A stretch of DNA of 64,000 bases. Source: Variovorax sp. PBL-E5. GTDB taxonomy: Bacteria > Pseudomonadota > Gammaproteobacteria > Burkholderiales > Burkholderiaceae_C. The stretch is from assembly GCF_901827185.1 (NCBI RefSeq), contig NZ_LR594673.1:248001-312000 (forward strand), read 5' to 3'. The position numbers were made by a program, and so were the translations under genes. This document shows positions 16,879 to 25,197 of the stretch, in pieces (the first letter of the stretch is position 1; each line of letters starts with the position of its first letter). The notes under the pieces are model-generated. The model made no database searches and was not told where the DNA came from. It worked only from the letters and a program-made list of their open reading frames with translations.

Positions 16879-17877
16879 CTACTTGCCGCCGAGCAGATCG
16901 TTCGTGAAGTAGGCAGCGCTCGGCTTGGGCGCCTCGATCTCGCCGGTCTCCTTGAGCATGGCCAACGCATCGACGATGACCTTGTCGTCGGTCCAGCCCA
17001 CGGGATGGCCCTTGGACATCGGGATCGCCGCAGCCGTCGCCTTGACCTGCGCGGCGACCGCCGTAGCGCTCGGATGGCCGGGCCAGTTCTTCATCATCAT
17101 CTCGGCGGCCTCGGGCGTGTTCTTCTTCATCTCGCTCACGCCTTCGCCGACGGCCTTGAGAAACTTGCGCAGGACTTCCGGCTTCTTCGCGATGATGGCG
17201 TCGCTGCTCACCAGCGCCATGCCCGGCACGTCGAGGCCGTGCTTGTCCATCTCCAGCACCACGAACTTGGTGCCTTCCTTCTCTTCGATGATGGGCAGGT
17301 CGTTCGTCTGGTAGACGCTCACGACGTCGACCTGGTGCTGGATGAACTGCGTCACGCGGGTCTGTGCATTCACTTGCACTCGCTTCACCTTGTCGCAATC
17401 GATGCGGTTCTTCTTGCAGAACGAGTCCAGATAGGTGGTGCCGGTTTCACCGATCGATGTCGCGATCGACTTGCCCTCGAGATCCTTGGGCACGCGCACC
17501 GGCTTCTCGGGCCAGGAGATGAGCGCGACCGGCGTCCTCGGGTGGTAGAGCGCGACGATCTTGATCGGCATGCCCTTGCTGATGGCGGTCAGCGCGAACA
17601 CGCCCGGCAGCAGCACCAGATCCTCCTGTCCCTGCAGCAATCCGCCCAGCGCGGCCGGTGCGCCAGCGCCCTCGCCGAGGCGAACCTCCAGGCCTTCGCG
17701 GGCGAAGTAGGCCTTCTCCTTCGCGACGTACAAGGCTGCGTATTCGCCCTTGAGCTTCCAGCTGAATCGCACATTGACCTGCTCCGCGGCCAAGGCCGTG
17801 GCGCTGACCGAACTCCACACGGCGATGCCGAGCAACGAATGAACAAGGACCTTGGCAAACCGTCGAACCGTCGTCAT
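16879..17877 (-). CDS. Orphan ABC transporter substrate-binding protein, NMT1-like
   Basis: A 332-residue exported protein with a signal peptide ending near SATALAAEQ and a type II binding fold: VRFSWKLKGEYAALYVAKEK, YFAREGLEVRLGEGAGA and GVFALTAISKGMPIKIVALY. This resembles SsuA/ThiY-like proteins. No ABC ATPase or permease gene is adjacent, so it must use components encoded elsewhere. It lies 117 bases downstream of the molybdenum hydroxylase operon on the same strand, and a strong inverted repeat sits just before its start, so it is probably regulated separately but functionally linked. The ligand may be the substrate of that hydroxylase, which is inference. Confidence 0.85.
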   Translation of the reverse strand: MTTVRRFAKVLVHSLLGIAVWSSVSATALAAEQVNVRFSWKLKGEYAALYVAKEKAYFAREGLEVRLGEGAGAPAALGGLLQGQEDLVLLPGVFALTAISKGMPIKIVALYHPRTPVALISWPEKPVRVPKDLEGKSIATSIGETGTTYLDSFCKKNRIDCDKVKRVQVNAQTRVTQFIQHQVDVVSVYQTNDLPIIEEKEGTKFVVLEMDKHGLDVPGMALVSSDAIIAKKPEVLRKFLKAVGEGVSEMKKNTPEAAEMMMKNWPGHPSATAVAAQVKATAAAIPMSKGHPVGWTDDKVIVDALAMLKETGEIEAPKPSAAYFTNDLLGGK

Positions 17878-17899
17878 GGGAATGGCTCCGAATAGAGAA

Positions 17900-17919
17900 G
17901 ATCACACACTGTGATCACA
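17900..17919. promoter_or_regulatory. Candidate operator before the orphan ABC binding protein
   Basis: GATCACA (17900-17906) and TGTGATC (17910-17916) form an inverted repeat with a three-base spacer, and the right arm belongs to the perfect palindrome TGTGATCACA (17910-17919). It lies 23 to 42 bases before the start codon on the minus strand, where a repressor would act. Confidence 0.5.
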
Positions 17920-17994
17920 ATAATTCGGACTGTCAAGCATTCGAATCTCAGCGACGCCTTTGCGCGTGAATCGGCACCAACTCGGGCCACGGAT

Positions 17995-20355
17995 TCACGC
18001 AATTGGGTCCGAGGCACCAGAAAGACCATCGCTGAGCGACCTGCGGCGCGCCTCGCGCACGAGTCGTGCGATGTGATTCGGCGACAAGGGCAACGCCACG
18101 ACCTCGACGCCGAAGGACTGCAATGCGTCGGCCACCGCGTTCGCAACGGCTGCGCCCGCGCCCTCGATGCCGCCCTCGCCCACGCCCTTGGCGCCGAGCG
18201 GATTGAGCAGCGAAGGCCCGAGATCCATGTGGTAAGCCTCCACGCGCGGGAAGTCGGTGCTGGTCGGCAGCAGGTAGTCGGCAAAGCTGCCACATACCAT
18301 CTGTCCCTGCTCGTCGTAAACGAATTCCTCGAGCAAGGCGCCGCCCAATCCCTGGACCGAAGCACCGAGCACCTGGCCGTGCACGATCAGCGGGTTGATC
18401 ACCGTGCCGCAATCGCCCACCGTGACCAGCCGTTCGACCTCGAGCGCCCAGGTCATCGGGTCGATCGTCACGTGAACGATCTGCGAGCCGTATTCGAAAG
18501 TCACGACCTTCTGCTCGAAGCTGCCGTCGACTTCCAGCAGCCCGCGTGCCACTTCGCTGCCTTGCGCGGCCTCTTCGCACAGCTGGCGGATCGTGAGCAC
18601 GGGTTGCTGCGTGCGGTCGTTCATCACAGCGCCACGCTCGTAGCGCAGATCGTCCGCCGCACCCTCCTGCCGCCGCGCCGCTTCCTTCAGCAATTGCGAC
18701 ACGAAGGTCTCCCCCACGCGCTTGACCGCGCTGCCGCCCATGACCAGGCCGCGGCCATGGTAGGTGCCGAAGCCGTGCGCCAGGCCCGTGGTGGAGCCGT
18801 GGTGCACGCGCACCTGTTGCGCGGCCACGCCGAGTTCGTCGGCCAGGATCTGCGCGAAGGTGGTTTCATGGCCCTGACCGCTGCTGGATGCGCCCGAGTA
18901 CAGATCGAATTCGTCCGCCGAACGCACGACGAGGCGCGCATATTCGGCCGGCCCCGCGCCGCTGCTGTCCACGAAGCAGGCCATGCCGATGCCGTGGAAC
19001 TTGCCGTTCACCTGCTGGCCGCGCAGGCCGGCCAGCGCGGCGTAGTCGATCTTCTCCAGTGCCTGCCGGAACACCGCGGGATAGTCTCCGGTGTCGTACT
19101 GCGTCGCGCCCTCGTAGGGCACCAGCTTGCCCATCGGATACGGCATCTGATCGCGCCGGATCAGGTTGCGAAGGCGCATCGCCGCCGGATCGAGACCGAG
19201 ATCCTGCGCCATCATGTCCATCAGCCGTTCGCGAAAGAAGTTGGCCTCGTAGCGCCCCGGACCGCGGTACGTGCCCGAGGGCGTCTTGTTCGTGACGAGC
19301 GCATGCACCTCGCAGTGGTAGTTCGCGATGTCGTAGGGGCCGGGCAGGAAGGACGCCGCCTTGGCCGAGACGATGCCGCCGGTGGTGCGCGCATAGGCGC
19401 CGATGTCGGTGCGCATGCGCGCGCGCAGGCCCAGGATCCGGCCTTCGCGCGTGGCCGCGATCTCCAGTTCGCAATCGATGTCGCGCGAATGGTTCATCGC
19501 GATCAGGTTCTCGCGCCGGTCCTCGATCCACTTCACGGGTCGGCCGACCCGACGCGCCGCCGCCGGGATCAGCAGATCCTCGGGATAGAACTCGCCGCGC
19601 GAACCGAAGCTGCCGCCGACGTCGATCTCGATCTGGTCGATCCGGTCTTCCGCCAGGCCCATCATCTGCGCCAGCAGGCGCCGGTTGTAGAACGGCACCT
19701 TGGCCGCACCCCAGACGCTCAGGCGCCCGGTCGCGGCATCCCACCGCGCCAGCAGTCCGCGCGTCTCCAGCGGCACCGACGAATGCCGATGGCAATGGAA
19801 GCGCTCCTTGCGCACGTAGTCGGCCTTTGCGAAGACGGCATCCGGATCGCCGCGGCTCACCTCGTAGTGAGCGGCGACGTTGCTGGCCCGGTGCGCATGC
19901 ACGAAGACTTCGCCGTGCAGGGCACGGTCCATGTCGGCCACCACATCCAGCGGCTCGATGTCCGCGTAGACGAGGTCGGCGCCGTCCTCGGCGACATAGC
20001 GGTCCTCCGCGATGACGACAGCCAAGGGCTCGCCGACATAGCGCACCGTGTCGACGGCGATCGGCAGCTGCAGGAAGTGCTCGAACCCCGGCACCGGCCC
20101 CACGCGCACCGGAATCTCCGAGCACCACGCGGCGATGTCGGCATGCGTGAGCACCGCGAGCACGCCCGGCACCTCGAGCGCGGCAGACGCATCGATGCCG
20201 ACGAGGCGCCCATGCGCCACCGCGCTGCGCACGATCACCGCATGGCACATGCCGGGCAGCTGCATGTCGTCGACGAAACATCCTTCGCCGCGCAGGAAGC
20301 GAGCGTCCTCGAAGCGCTCCAGCGCACGACCGACCTCAGGCAGATCGCGGTTCAT
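17995..20355 (-). CDS. Xanthine dehydrogenase-family molybdopterin-binding subunit (large)
   Basis: A 786-residue CoxL/XdhB-like large subunit. An aldehyde-oxidase alpha/beta hammerhead domain fills the first ~130 residues (GRALERFEDARFLRGEGCFV), and two molybdopterin-binding domains follow (IDVGGSFGSRGEFYPED, GTYRGPGRYEAN, SGASSSGQGHET). The catalytic Glu is present in AKGVGEGGIEGAG near the C-terminus. Such enzymes hydroxylate aromatic heterocycles, aldehydes or CO using water and a Mo-pyranopterin centre. The active-site loop of CO dehydrogenases (AYRCSFR) is replaced by GTYRGPGR, so CO is unlikely. Its start overlaps the iron-sulfur subunit stop by four bases. The substrate is unknown. 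Confidence 0.88.
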   Translation of the reverse strand: MNRDLPEVGRALERFEDARFLRGEGCFVDDMQLPGMCHAVIVRSAVAHGRLVGIDASAALEVPGVLAVLTHADIAAWCSEIPVRVGPVPGFEHFLQLPIAVDTVRYVGEPLAVVIAEDRYVAEDGADLVYADIEPLDVVADMDRALHGEVFVHAHRASNVAAHYEVSRGDPDAVFAKADYVRKERFHCHRHSSVPLETRGLLARWDAATGRLSVWGAAKVPFYNRRLLAQMMGLAEDRIDQIEIDVGGSFGSRGEFYPEDLLIPAAARRVGRPVKWIEDRRENLIAMNHSRDIDCELEIAATREGRILGLRARMRTDIGAYARTTGGIVSAKAASFLPGPYDIANYHCEVHALVTNKTPSGTYRGPGRYEANFFRERLMDMMAQDLGLDPAAMRLRNLIRRDQMPYPMGKLVPYEGATQYDTGDYPAVFRQALEKIDYAALAGLRGQQVNGKFHGIGMACFVDSSGAGPAEYARLVVRSADEFDLYSGASSSGQGHETTFAQILADELGVAAQQVRVHHGSTTGLAHGFGTYHGRGLVMGGSAVKRVGETFVSQLLKEAARRQEGAADDLRYERGAVMNDRTQQPVLTIRQLCEEAAQGSEVARGLLEVDGSFEQKVVTFEYGSQIVHVTIDPMTWALEVERLVTVGDCGTVINPLIVHGQVLGASVQGLGGALLEEFVYDEQGQMVCGSFADYLLPTSTDFPRVEAYHMDLGPSLLNPLGAKGVGEGGIEGAGAAVANAVADALQSFGVEVVALPLSPNHIARLVREARRRSLSDGLSGASDPIA

Positions 20356-20846
20356 GATGCCGATCCGTCCGCGCTGCGTGGATGCGCGGCGGCGGCCTCG
20401 ATCGCATCGACGATCGGGATGTAGCCGGTACAGCGGCACAGGTTGCCGGAGATGGCATCGACGATCTGCTCGCGCGCCGGACACGGTGTCTCGGCCAGCA
20501 GCGCATGCGCCGTGACCAGCATGCCGGGCGTGCAGAAGCCGCATTGCAGCGCGTGGTGGCGCCTGAAGCATTGCTGCAGCACGGACAGTCCCCGCGGCGG
20601 CGACAGCCCCTCGACCGTCACCACGCGCCGCCCGTTGATCTGCACCGCGAGCGTCAGGCAGGAGCGCACGGCTGCACCGTCCAGCAGCACCGTGCAGGCG
20701 CCGCACACGCCGTGCTCGCAGCCGAGGTGCGTGCCGGTCAGGCGCAGCGCGCCGCGCAGGAAATCCGCCAGCGTCCAGCGCGGCTCGACGCTGGCCGACA
20801 CGGGTGCATCGTTCACGAATGCGGTGATCGAGATCTTGTCAGGCAT
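20352..20846 (-). CDS. (2Fe-2S)-binding small subunit of the molybdenum hydroxylase
   Basis: A 164-residue small subunit with both iron-sulfur clusters intact. The plant-ferredoxin cluster uses C43, C48, C51 and C63 (LGCEHGVCGACTVLLDG); the second, helical-domain cluster uses C102, C105, C137 and C139 (QCGFCTPGMLV and GNLCRCTGY). It passes electrons from the Mo centre to the FAD subunit. Length is normal for CoxS/XdhC-type subunits. The gene overlaps the FAD subunit gene by eight bases upstream and the large subunit gene by four bases downstream, so all three subunits are made together. Confidence 0.92.
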   Translation of the reverse strand: MPDKISITAFVNDAPVSASVEPRWTLADFLRGALRLTGTHLGCEHGVCGACTVLLDGAAVRSCLTLAVQINGRRVVTVEGLSPPRGLSVLQQCFRRHHALQCGFCTPGMLVTAHALLAETPCPAREQIVDAISGNLCRCTGYIPIVDAIEAAAAHPRSADGSAS

Positions 20847-21723
20847 GGTGAGAGGCGTTGGCGTCGGCCAGGGCCTGATGGAGTGCGCGCGTGGTCAGCG
20901 CCTGCACCAGCTCGCTGCGGTAGTCGGCGCTGGCATGAAGATCGGAGCGGCATTCGATCGCGTCGCGCGCGTGCAGCGCGGCCCGATGCACGCGGTCGGG
21001 ATCGGGTCGATGTCCCTGCAGCTCGGCGGCCGCTTCGGGCAGAACGACCGGACCGTCGGTCGCACCGAAGACGACGATGCGTGCCGATTCGCACAGGCCA
21101 TCGGCATCGATGTCGAGCACGCACACGGCACCGACGATCGCGAAATCGCCCTTGCGCCGCGAGACTTCCTGAAAGCCCCAGCGCCGGGTGGGCGGCCATG
21201 CGGGAAAAACCACCTCGGTGAGGATTTCATCCGCGGCCAATGCGGTCGCGAACATGTTGATCAGGAAATCCCGCGCCGGCAGGCGCCGCACACCGGCCGG
21301 CCCCTGCATCACCATTTGCGCCTCGCAGGCGAGGCACAGCGCGGGCCACTCGGCCGACGGATCGGAATAGCAGAGGCTGCCGCCGATGGTGCCGCGGTTG
21401 CGCACCGCCACGTGGGCCACCAGGTGCATCGCGTGGTGGACCAGCGGCAGGCGCTCGCGGATCAGCGGGCTGGTCTCGAAGAAGCGATGCCGCGTCATCG
21501 CACCGGCCACGAGCGAGCCATCGGCTTCGACCCGAACGCCCGACAACGCCTCGATGCCATTGAGATCGATCAGCGCGCTGGGCGCAGCCAGCCTGAAGTT
21601 CAAGGCCGGCATCAGGCTCTGCCCGCCGGCAAGCGGCCTCGCGCCCTCGCCATGCAGATCGAGCAGATGCAAGGCCTCATCGAGCGAGGTGGGCGCGAAA
21701 TAGTCAAACACCGGCGGCTTCAT
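20839..21723 (-). CDS. FAD-binding middle subunit of the molybdenum hydroxylase
   Basis: A 294-residue CoxM-like subunit. The N-terminal FAD domain shows PTSLDEALHLL and ARPLAGGQSLMPALNFR, then RNRGTIGGSLCYSDPSAEWP, the two conserved flavin-binding glycine motifs; a CO dehydrogenase flavoprotein C-terminal domain follows. It takes electrons from the iron-sulfur clusters and hands them to an acceptor. It is the first gene of the three-subunit operon and is divergent from an IclR regulator gene across 105 bases. Subunit order FAD, FeS, Mo is common in this family. Confidence 0.9.
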   Translation of the reverse strand: MKPPVFDYFAPTSLDEALHLLDLHGEGARPLAGGQSLMPALNFRLAAPSALIDLNGIEALSGVRVEADGSLVAGAMTRHRFFETSPLIRERLPLVHHAMHLVAHVAVRNRGTIGGSLCYSDPSAEWPALCLACEAQMVMQGPAGVRRLPARDFLINMFATALAADEILTEVVFPAWPPTRRWGFQEVSRRKGDFAIVGAVCVLDIDADGLCESARIVVFGATDGPVVLPEAAAELQGHRPDPDRVHRAALHARDAIECRSDLHASADYRSELVQALTTRALHQALADANASHHA

Positions 21724-21765
21724 GGCGCTCCAGAAGTGCAGCTTGGCGCTGTGCGGATTGTTCTT

Positions 21766-21798
21766 GCATGGTGAGAATTATTTATCGCATACTGAGAA
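21766..21798. promoter_or_regulatory. 12-bp direct repeats, 21-bp period, in a divergent promoter
   Basis: GCATGGTGAGAA (21766-21777) and GCATACTGAGAA (21787-21798) match at 10 of 12 bases and are exactly 21 bases apart, two turns of DNA. They lie in the AT-rich stretch between the hydroxylase operon and the divergent IclR gene, the expected place for an IclR site. The TTATTTATC between them could overlap a -10 box. Confidence 0.5.
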
Positions 21799-21828
21799 CA
21801 GTCAAACGACGCGAATACCTGATCCCCC

Positions 21829-22662
21829 ATGGCCCCTCCCCGCAAGCCGTCAAAGCCTTCGCCCGCCCCCATCGATCGCCTCGCGAAGCGGCCGGCAAGC
21901 CGCCAGACCACGGGCGCCGAAAGCGCGCGCAAGGTCCTCGGCCTGCTGCTGCAATTCAGCGCCAAGCGCCCCTGGCTCTCGATCGACGCGCTGGCCGAAG
22001 CCGTGGGCGCGCCCGTCAGCACGACCTACCGCTATGCGGCGCTGCTCAAGGAGATGGGTTTTCTCAGCGATGACGGGCAAGGCCGGTACTGCATCGCACC
22101 GACGCTGCTGCGTGTGGCCGCGGCGGGACGCGAGGCCATCCGCTATCCGGAGCTTGCCAAGGCCGAGGTCGCAAGCCTGGCGGCACGAACGGGAGAGACG
22201 GTGCTGCTGATCCAGCCCGTAGGCGGCAACGGCGTGTGCATCGACAAGGTGGAATCGCCGCACGCGATGCGGATTGCCTACGAACTCGGCGCGGCCTTTC
22301 CGCTTCATCGCGGCGCGGCGCCGAAGGTGCTGCTCGCGTTCCAGTCCGACGCAGAGCGCGAGCGCTACCTGCAGCAGCTTCGCGCCGAAGCACGAGGCCA
22401 GGGCAAGGCTGTCGCGCAGCTGCGCAAGGAACTCGACCAGATCCGCGCAGACGATGTCGGGTACAGCAGCGCGGAAATCACCTCCGGTCTCTGGGCGGTT
22501 GCCGTGCCGATCCGCCAGGCCGACAAGGTGGTGCTGGCGCTCTCCGTCGCCGGGCCGGCGTTCCGGATCGGCCCGAGGGCGCGCGCCAGCATCGAACGGG
22601 ACGTGCGCGCAACGGCCGCGCGGATCTCCGCGCTGCTGTCCGAACTGGGCGATTCGGTCTGA
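21829..22662 (+). CDS. IclR-family transcriptional regulator
   Basis: A 277-residue regulator. A basic, Pro-rich leader of about 35 residues precedes the winged helix-turn-helix (SIDALAEAVGAPVSTTYRYA), then an IclR effector domain with YPELAKAEVASLAARTGETV and FPLHRGAAPKVLLAF. IclR proteins bind small aromatic or aliphatic acids in the C-terminal domain. It is divergent from the molybdenum hydroxylase operon and is its likely regulator. The basic leader is longer than usual, so the true start could be downstream, but no better ATG with a ribosome site is seen. Confidence 0.85.
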   Translation: MAPPRKPSKPSPAPIDRLAKRPASRQTTGAESARKVLGLLLQFSAKRPWLSIDALAEAVGAPVSTTYRYAALLKEMGFLSDDGQGRYCIAPTLLRVAAAGREAIRYPELAKAEVASLAARTGETVLLIQPVGGNGVCIDKVESPHAMRIAYELGAAFPLHRGAAPKVLLAFQSDAERERYLQQLRAEARGQGKAVAQLRKELDQIRADDVGYSSAEITSGLWAVAVPIRQADKVVLALSVAGPAFRIGPRARASIERDVRATAARISALLSELGDSV

Positions 22663-22692
22663 GCCCTGGGTCGCGAGGCCGTCTTCGTCGCG

Positions 22693-24036
22693 TCAGGTCA
22701 CGCCTTGGGCCAACATGGCATCGGCCACCTTGACGAAGCCAGCGACGTTGGCCCCGTCGACATAGCTGACGCGCCCGTCCTCCCGGGTGCCGTTGTGCAG
22801 GCAGGCCGCGTGGATGCTTTGCATGATCTGGAGCAGGCGCTTGTCCACCTCTTCGCGCGGCCAGGACAGTCTTTCGGCGTTCTGGCTCATCTCCAATCCG
22901 GATGTCGCGACGCCGCCCGCGTTGCTCGCCTTGCCTGGCGCGAAGAGCACGCCGTGCTGCTCGAACACCCTCACTGCGTCGATCGTCGTCGGCATGTTGG
23001 CGCCCTCGGAAACGCAGATCACCCCATTCCCGACGAGCGTCTTCGCATCTTCCTCGTTCAATTCGTTCTGCGTGGCGCTCGGCATGGCGACGTCCACGGG
23101 AACGTGCCAGGGTGTCGCACCCGCGATGAAGCGTGTTCCGGTCTGCCTGGCATAGTCGCTGACGCGGCCATACAGGTGGTTCTTGACCTCGCTCAGAATC
23201 GCCAGCTTCTCCGGCGTGAATCCTTCTTCGTCGAGCACGGTACCGCTGGAGTCCGAGACGGTCACGACCTTGGCGCCGAGCGCCATCGCTTTTTCGATCG
23301 TGTACTGCGCCACGTTGCCCGCGCCGGAGACGGCGACGCGCATGCCGTCGAGGCTGCGGCCCGCATGGTTGAGCATCTCCTGCACGAAATAGACGTTCCC
23401 ATAGCCGGTGGCCTCGGGACGGATCAGCGAGCCACCGAACGAAAGACCCTTCCCGGTGAAGACGCAGTCCGCGCGGTTCGTGAGTTTCTTCATCATGCCC
23501 GCCATGAAGCCGACCTCCCGGGCGCCGACGCCGATGTCACCCGCGGGGACATCGGTGTAGGCGCCGAGATGCCGATACAGCTCGGTGATGAACGCCTGAC
23601 AGAAGCGCATCACCTCGCCCTGGCTGCGGCCTTTGGGATCGAAATCCGAGCCGCCCTTGCCGCCGCCCATCGGCAATGTGGTCAGCGCGTTCTTGAAGGT
23701 CTGTTCGAAAGCAAGGAACTTGAGGATCGACAAATTGACGGAGGGATGAAAGCGCAGGCCACCCTTGTACGGACCGATCGCCAGACTGTGCTGAATCCGG
23801 AATCCGCGATTGACCTGGACCTCGCCGCGATCGTCAACCCACGAGACACGGAACATGATCACGCGCTCGGGCTCCACCAGGCGTTCGAGCAGCCCGTAGG
23901 AGCGGTATTTGGGGTGCTTTTCAATGAAGGGCCAGAGGCTCTGTATCACCTCGGTCACCGCCTGAAGGTATTCCGGTTGCCCCGGGTTGCGTTGGCCTAC
24001 GTAGGCAAGAAAATCATCGGCGGTCGCGTGCGTCAT
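22693..24036 (-). CDS. gdhA: NADP-specific glutamate dehydrogenase
   Basis: A 447-residue protein, the exact length of the hexameric NADP-type enzyme of E. coli (447). The substrate-binding segment YKGGLRFHPSVNLS (K92) and the catalytic Lys motif LPMGGGKGGSDFDPKGRS (K127) are intact, as is the Rossmann GAGNVAQ motif. It aminates 2-oxoglutarate with ammonia and NADPH to make glutamate. The ATG at 24036 follows AAGGAG; the frame stays open further upstream but without a coding pattern. It is convergent with the IclR gene at 21829 and divergent from a second IclR gene, and appears to be a single-gene unit. Confidence 0.95.
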   Translation of the reverse strand: MTHATADDFLAYVGQRNPGQPEYLQAVTEVIQSLWPFIEKHPKYRSYGLLERLVEPERVIMFRVSWVDDRGEVQVNRGFRIQHSLAIGPYKGGLRFHPSVNLSILKFLAFEQTFKNALTTLPMGGGKGGSDFDPKGRSQGEVMRFCQAFITELYRHLGAYTDVPAGDIGVGAREVGFMAGMMKKLTNRADCVFTGKGLSFGGSLIRPEATGYGNVYFVQEMLNHAGRSLDGMRVAVSGAGNVAQYTIEKAMALGAKVVTVSDSSGTVLDEEGFTPEKLAILSEVKNHLYGRVSDYARQTGTRFIAGATPWHVPVDVAMPSATQNELNEEDAKTLVGNGVICVSEGANMPTTIDAVRVFEQHGVLFAPGKASNAGGVATSGLEMSQNAERLSWPREEVDKRLLQIMQSIHAACLHNGTREDGRVSYVDGANVAGFVKVADAMLAQGVT

Positions 24037-24153
24037 CTGGCTCCTTGGAATGAGGCTTGAATTTATCGAGCCGCGTATTTTGAGGGATGCCGACTGCTGC
24101 GCAGGAACCATGCAAAATGCGCTGCTCTCAATGGAAGAAGCCGGGGACTCTCG

Positions 24154-25014
24154 ATGAATGAAGGCGTGGTGGACGGCGGGTTGTTCGTTCAATCGTTCGC
24201 GAAAGGCCTGGACGTGCTGCTCGCATTCGATGCGGGTCGAACGAGCATGAACCTGCCCGAGCTCGCCTCGGCAGCCGGCATCAGCAAGAGCGCGGCACAG
24301 CGCTTCGCCTTCACGCTCGAGGCGTTGGGCTATGTGACCAAGGATGCGGAGTCCAAGCGCTATTCGCTGACACCCCGGGTGCTTGAATTGGGCTACCGCT
24401 ACCTGCAGGTGGATCGCACCCTCGAGCGTGCGAATCCCTATCTGCTCGAGTTGAATCGGCAGTGCGGCGAGACCGTGAACATTTCCGAACCCGACGGCGT
24501 GGACATGATCTTCGTGGGCCGCTTCCCCGGCCGTCAAACCATGCCGGTCTACATGCCGGTCGGGCGCCGATTGCCGATGTTCTGCACGGCGGCAGGGCGC
24601 GCCTACCTGGCGGCATTGCCTACAGATGCGGCGCGCGAAATCCTGCAGCGCTCGGACCGACGCCGTTACTCGCCGACCACCGTGACAGAGATCCCGGAAT
24701 TGCTCGAGCTGTTGGCTCAATCGCGCGAACGCGGCTACAGCCTCGCCAACGGCGAGTACTACCAGGGCGACCTCGGCATCGGTGTGCCGATCTTCGATCG
24801 GATGGGTCGACCGATCGCGAGCATCAATGTCTCGGGATCGAGCACGCGGTGGACGCTGGATCGACTGCAAGAGGAGATCGCGCCGATGCTGATGGAGACA
24901 ATGCGCCTGATTTGCACGACGCCGCCTTCACCCAAGGATGCCGAGCCGTTCCGTGTCGGCCTGCACCCTCAGACAGTGCCCGGCCGGCGCAATGCGGCGC
25001 GCCGGAAAACCTGA
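24154..25014 (+). CDS. IclR-family transcriptional regulator
   Basis: A 286-residue IclR protein: N-terminal helix-turn-helix (LPELASAAGISKSAAQRFAF), a linker, and the effector domain with NPYLLELNRQCGETVNISEP and PMFCTAAGRAYLAALP, which carries the usual TAAGRA loop. The C-terminus has an extra basic tail of about 30 residues. It precedes the family 5 binding protein and hydantoinase genes on the same strand, separated by 183 bases with operator-like repeats, and probably controls them. The divergent glutamate dehydrogenase gene shares the upstream region, but there is no evidence of control of it. Confidence 0.87.
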   Translation: MNEGVVDGGLFVQSFAKGLDVLLAFDAGRTSMNLPELASAAGISKSAAQRFAFTLEALGYVTKDAESKRYSLTPRVLELGYRYLQVDRTLERANPYLLELNRQCGETVNISEPDGVDMIFVGRFPGRQTMPVYMPVGRRLPMFCTAAGRAYLAALPTDAAREILQRSDRRRYSPTTVTEIPELLELLAQSRERGYSLANGEYYQGDLGIGVPIFDRMGRPIASINVSGSSTRWTLDRLQEEIAPMLMETMRLICTTPPSPKDAEPFRVGLHPQTVPGRRNAARRKT

Positions 25015-25060
25015 GATCCGCGCGGCGTTTCCAAGGTCGACCGTTCTTTCAAGCCCATGC

Positions 25061-25130
25061 TTGACAACGGACAAGCTCAAATCCATCATATCGATTATCA
25101 CCACAAGCATATCGCTATTCGATTTATCGA
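25061..25130 (+). promoter_or_regulatory. Promoter and operator-like repeats before the hydantoinase operon
   Basis: TTGACA at 25061-25066 is a perfect -35 box; 17 bases later CATCAT (25084-25089) matches four of six -10 bases. Overlapping and following are the direct repeats CATATCG at 25087-25093 and 25108-25114, 21 bases apart, and an inverted repeat TCGAT-TT-ATCGA at 25119-25130. The AT-rich composition contrasts with the flanks. This looks like an IclR-controlled promoter. Confidence 0.5.
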
Positions 25131-25197
25131 GTAACGGGTGATGGACAGCTTGCGCGGGGACTTGCTCGCGAAATCTTGAAACGGAATGGAGAACGGC

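Noticed and set aside
17910..17919. CRP site at TGTGATCACA
   Set aside because: CRP half-sites need a six-base spacer (TGTGA-N6-TCACA); here the halves are fused, so a different regulator is more likely.
17995..20355. Carbon monoxide dehydrogenase large subunit
   Set aside because: The characteristic AYRCSFR loop with the copper-binding Cys is absent; the corresponding loop is GTYRGPGR.
24037..24870. Upstream extension of the glutamate dehydrogenase frame
   Set aside because: The enzyme's length and ribosome site fix the start at 24036; the extension is antisense to the IclR gene.
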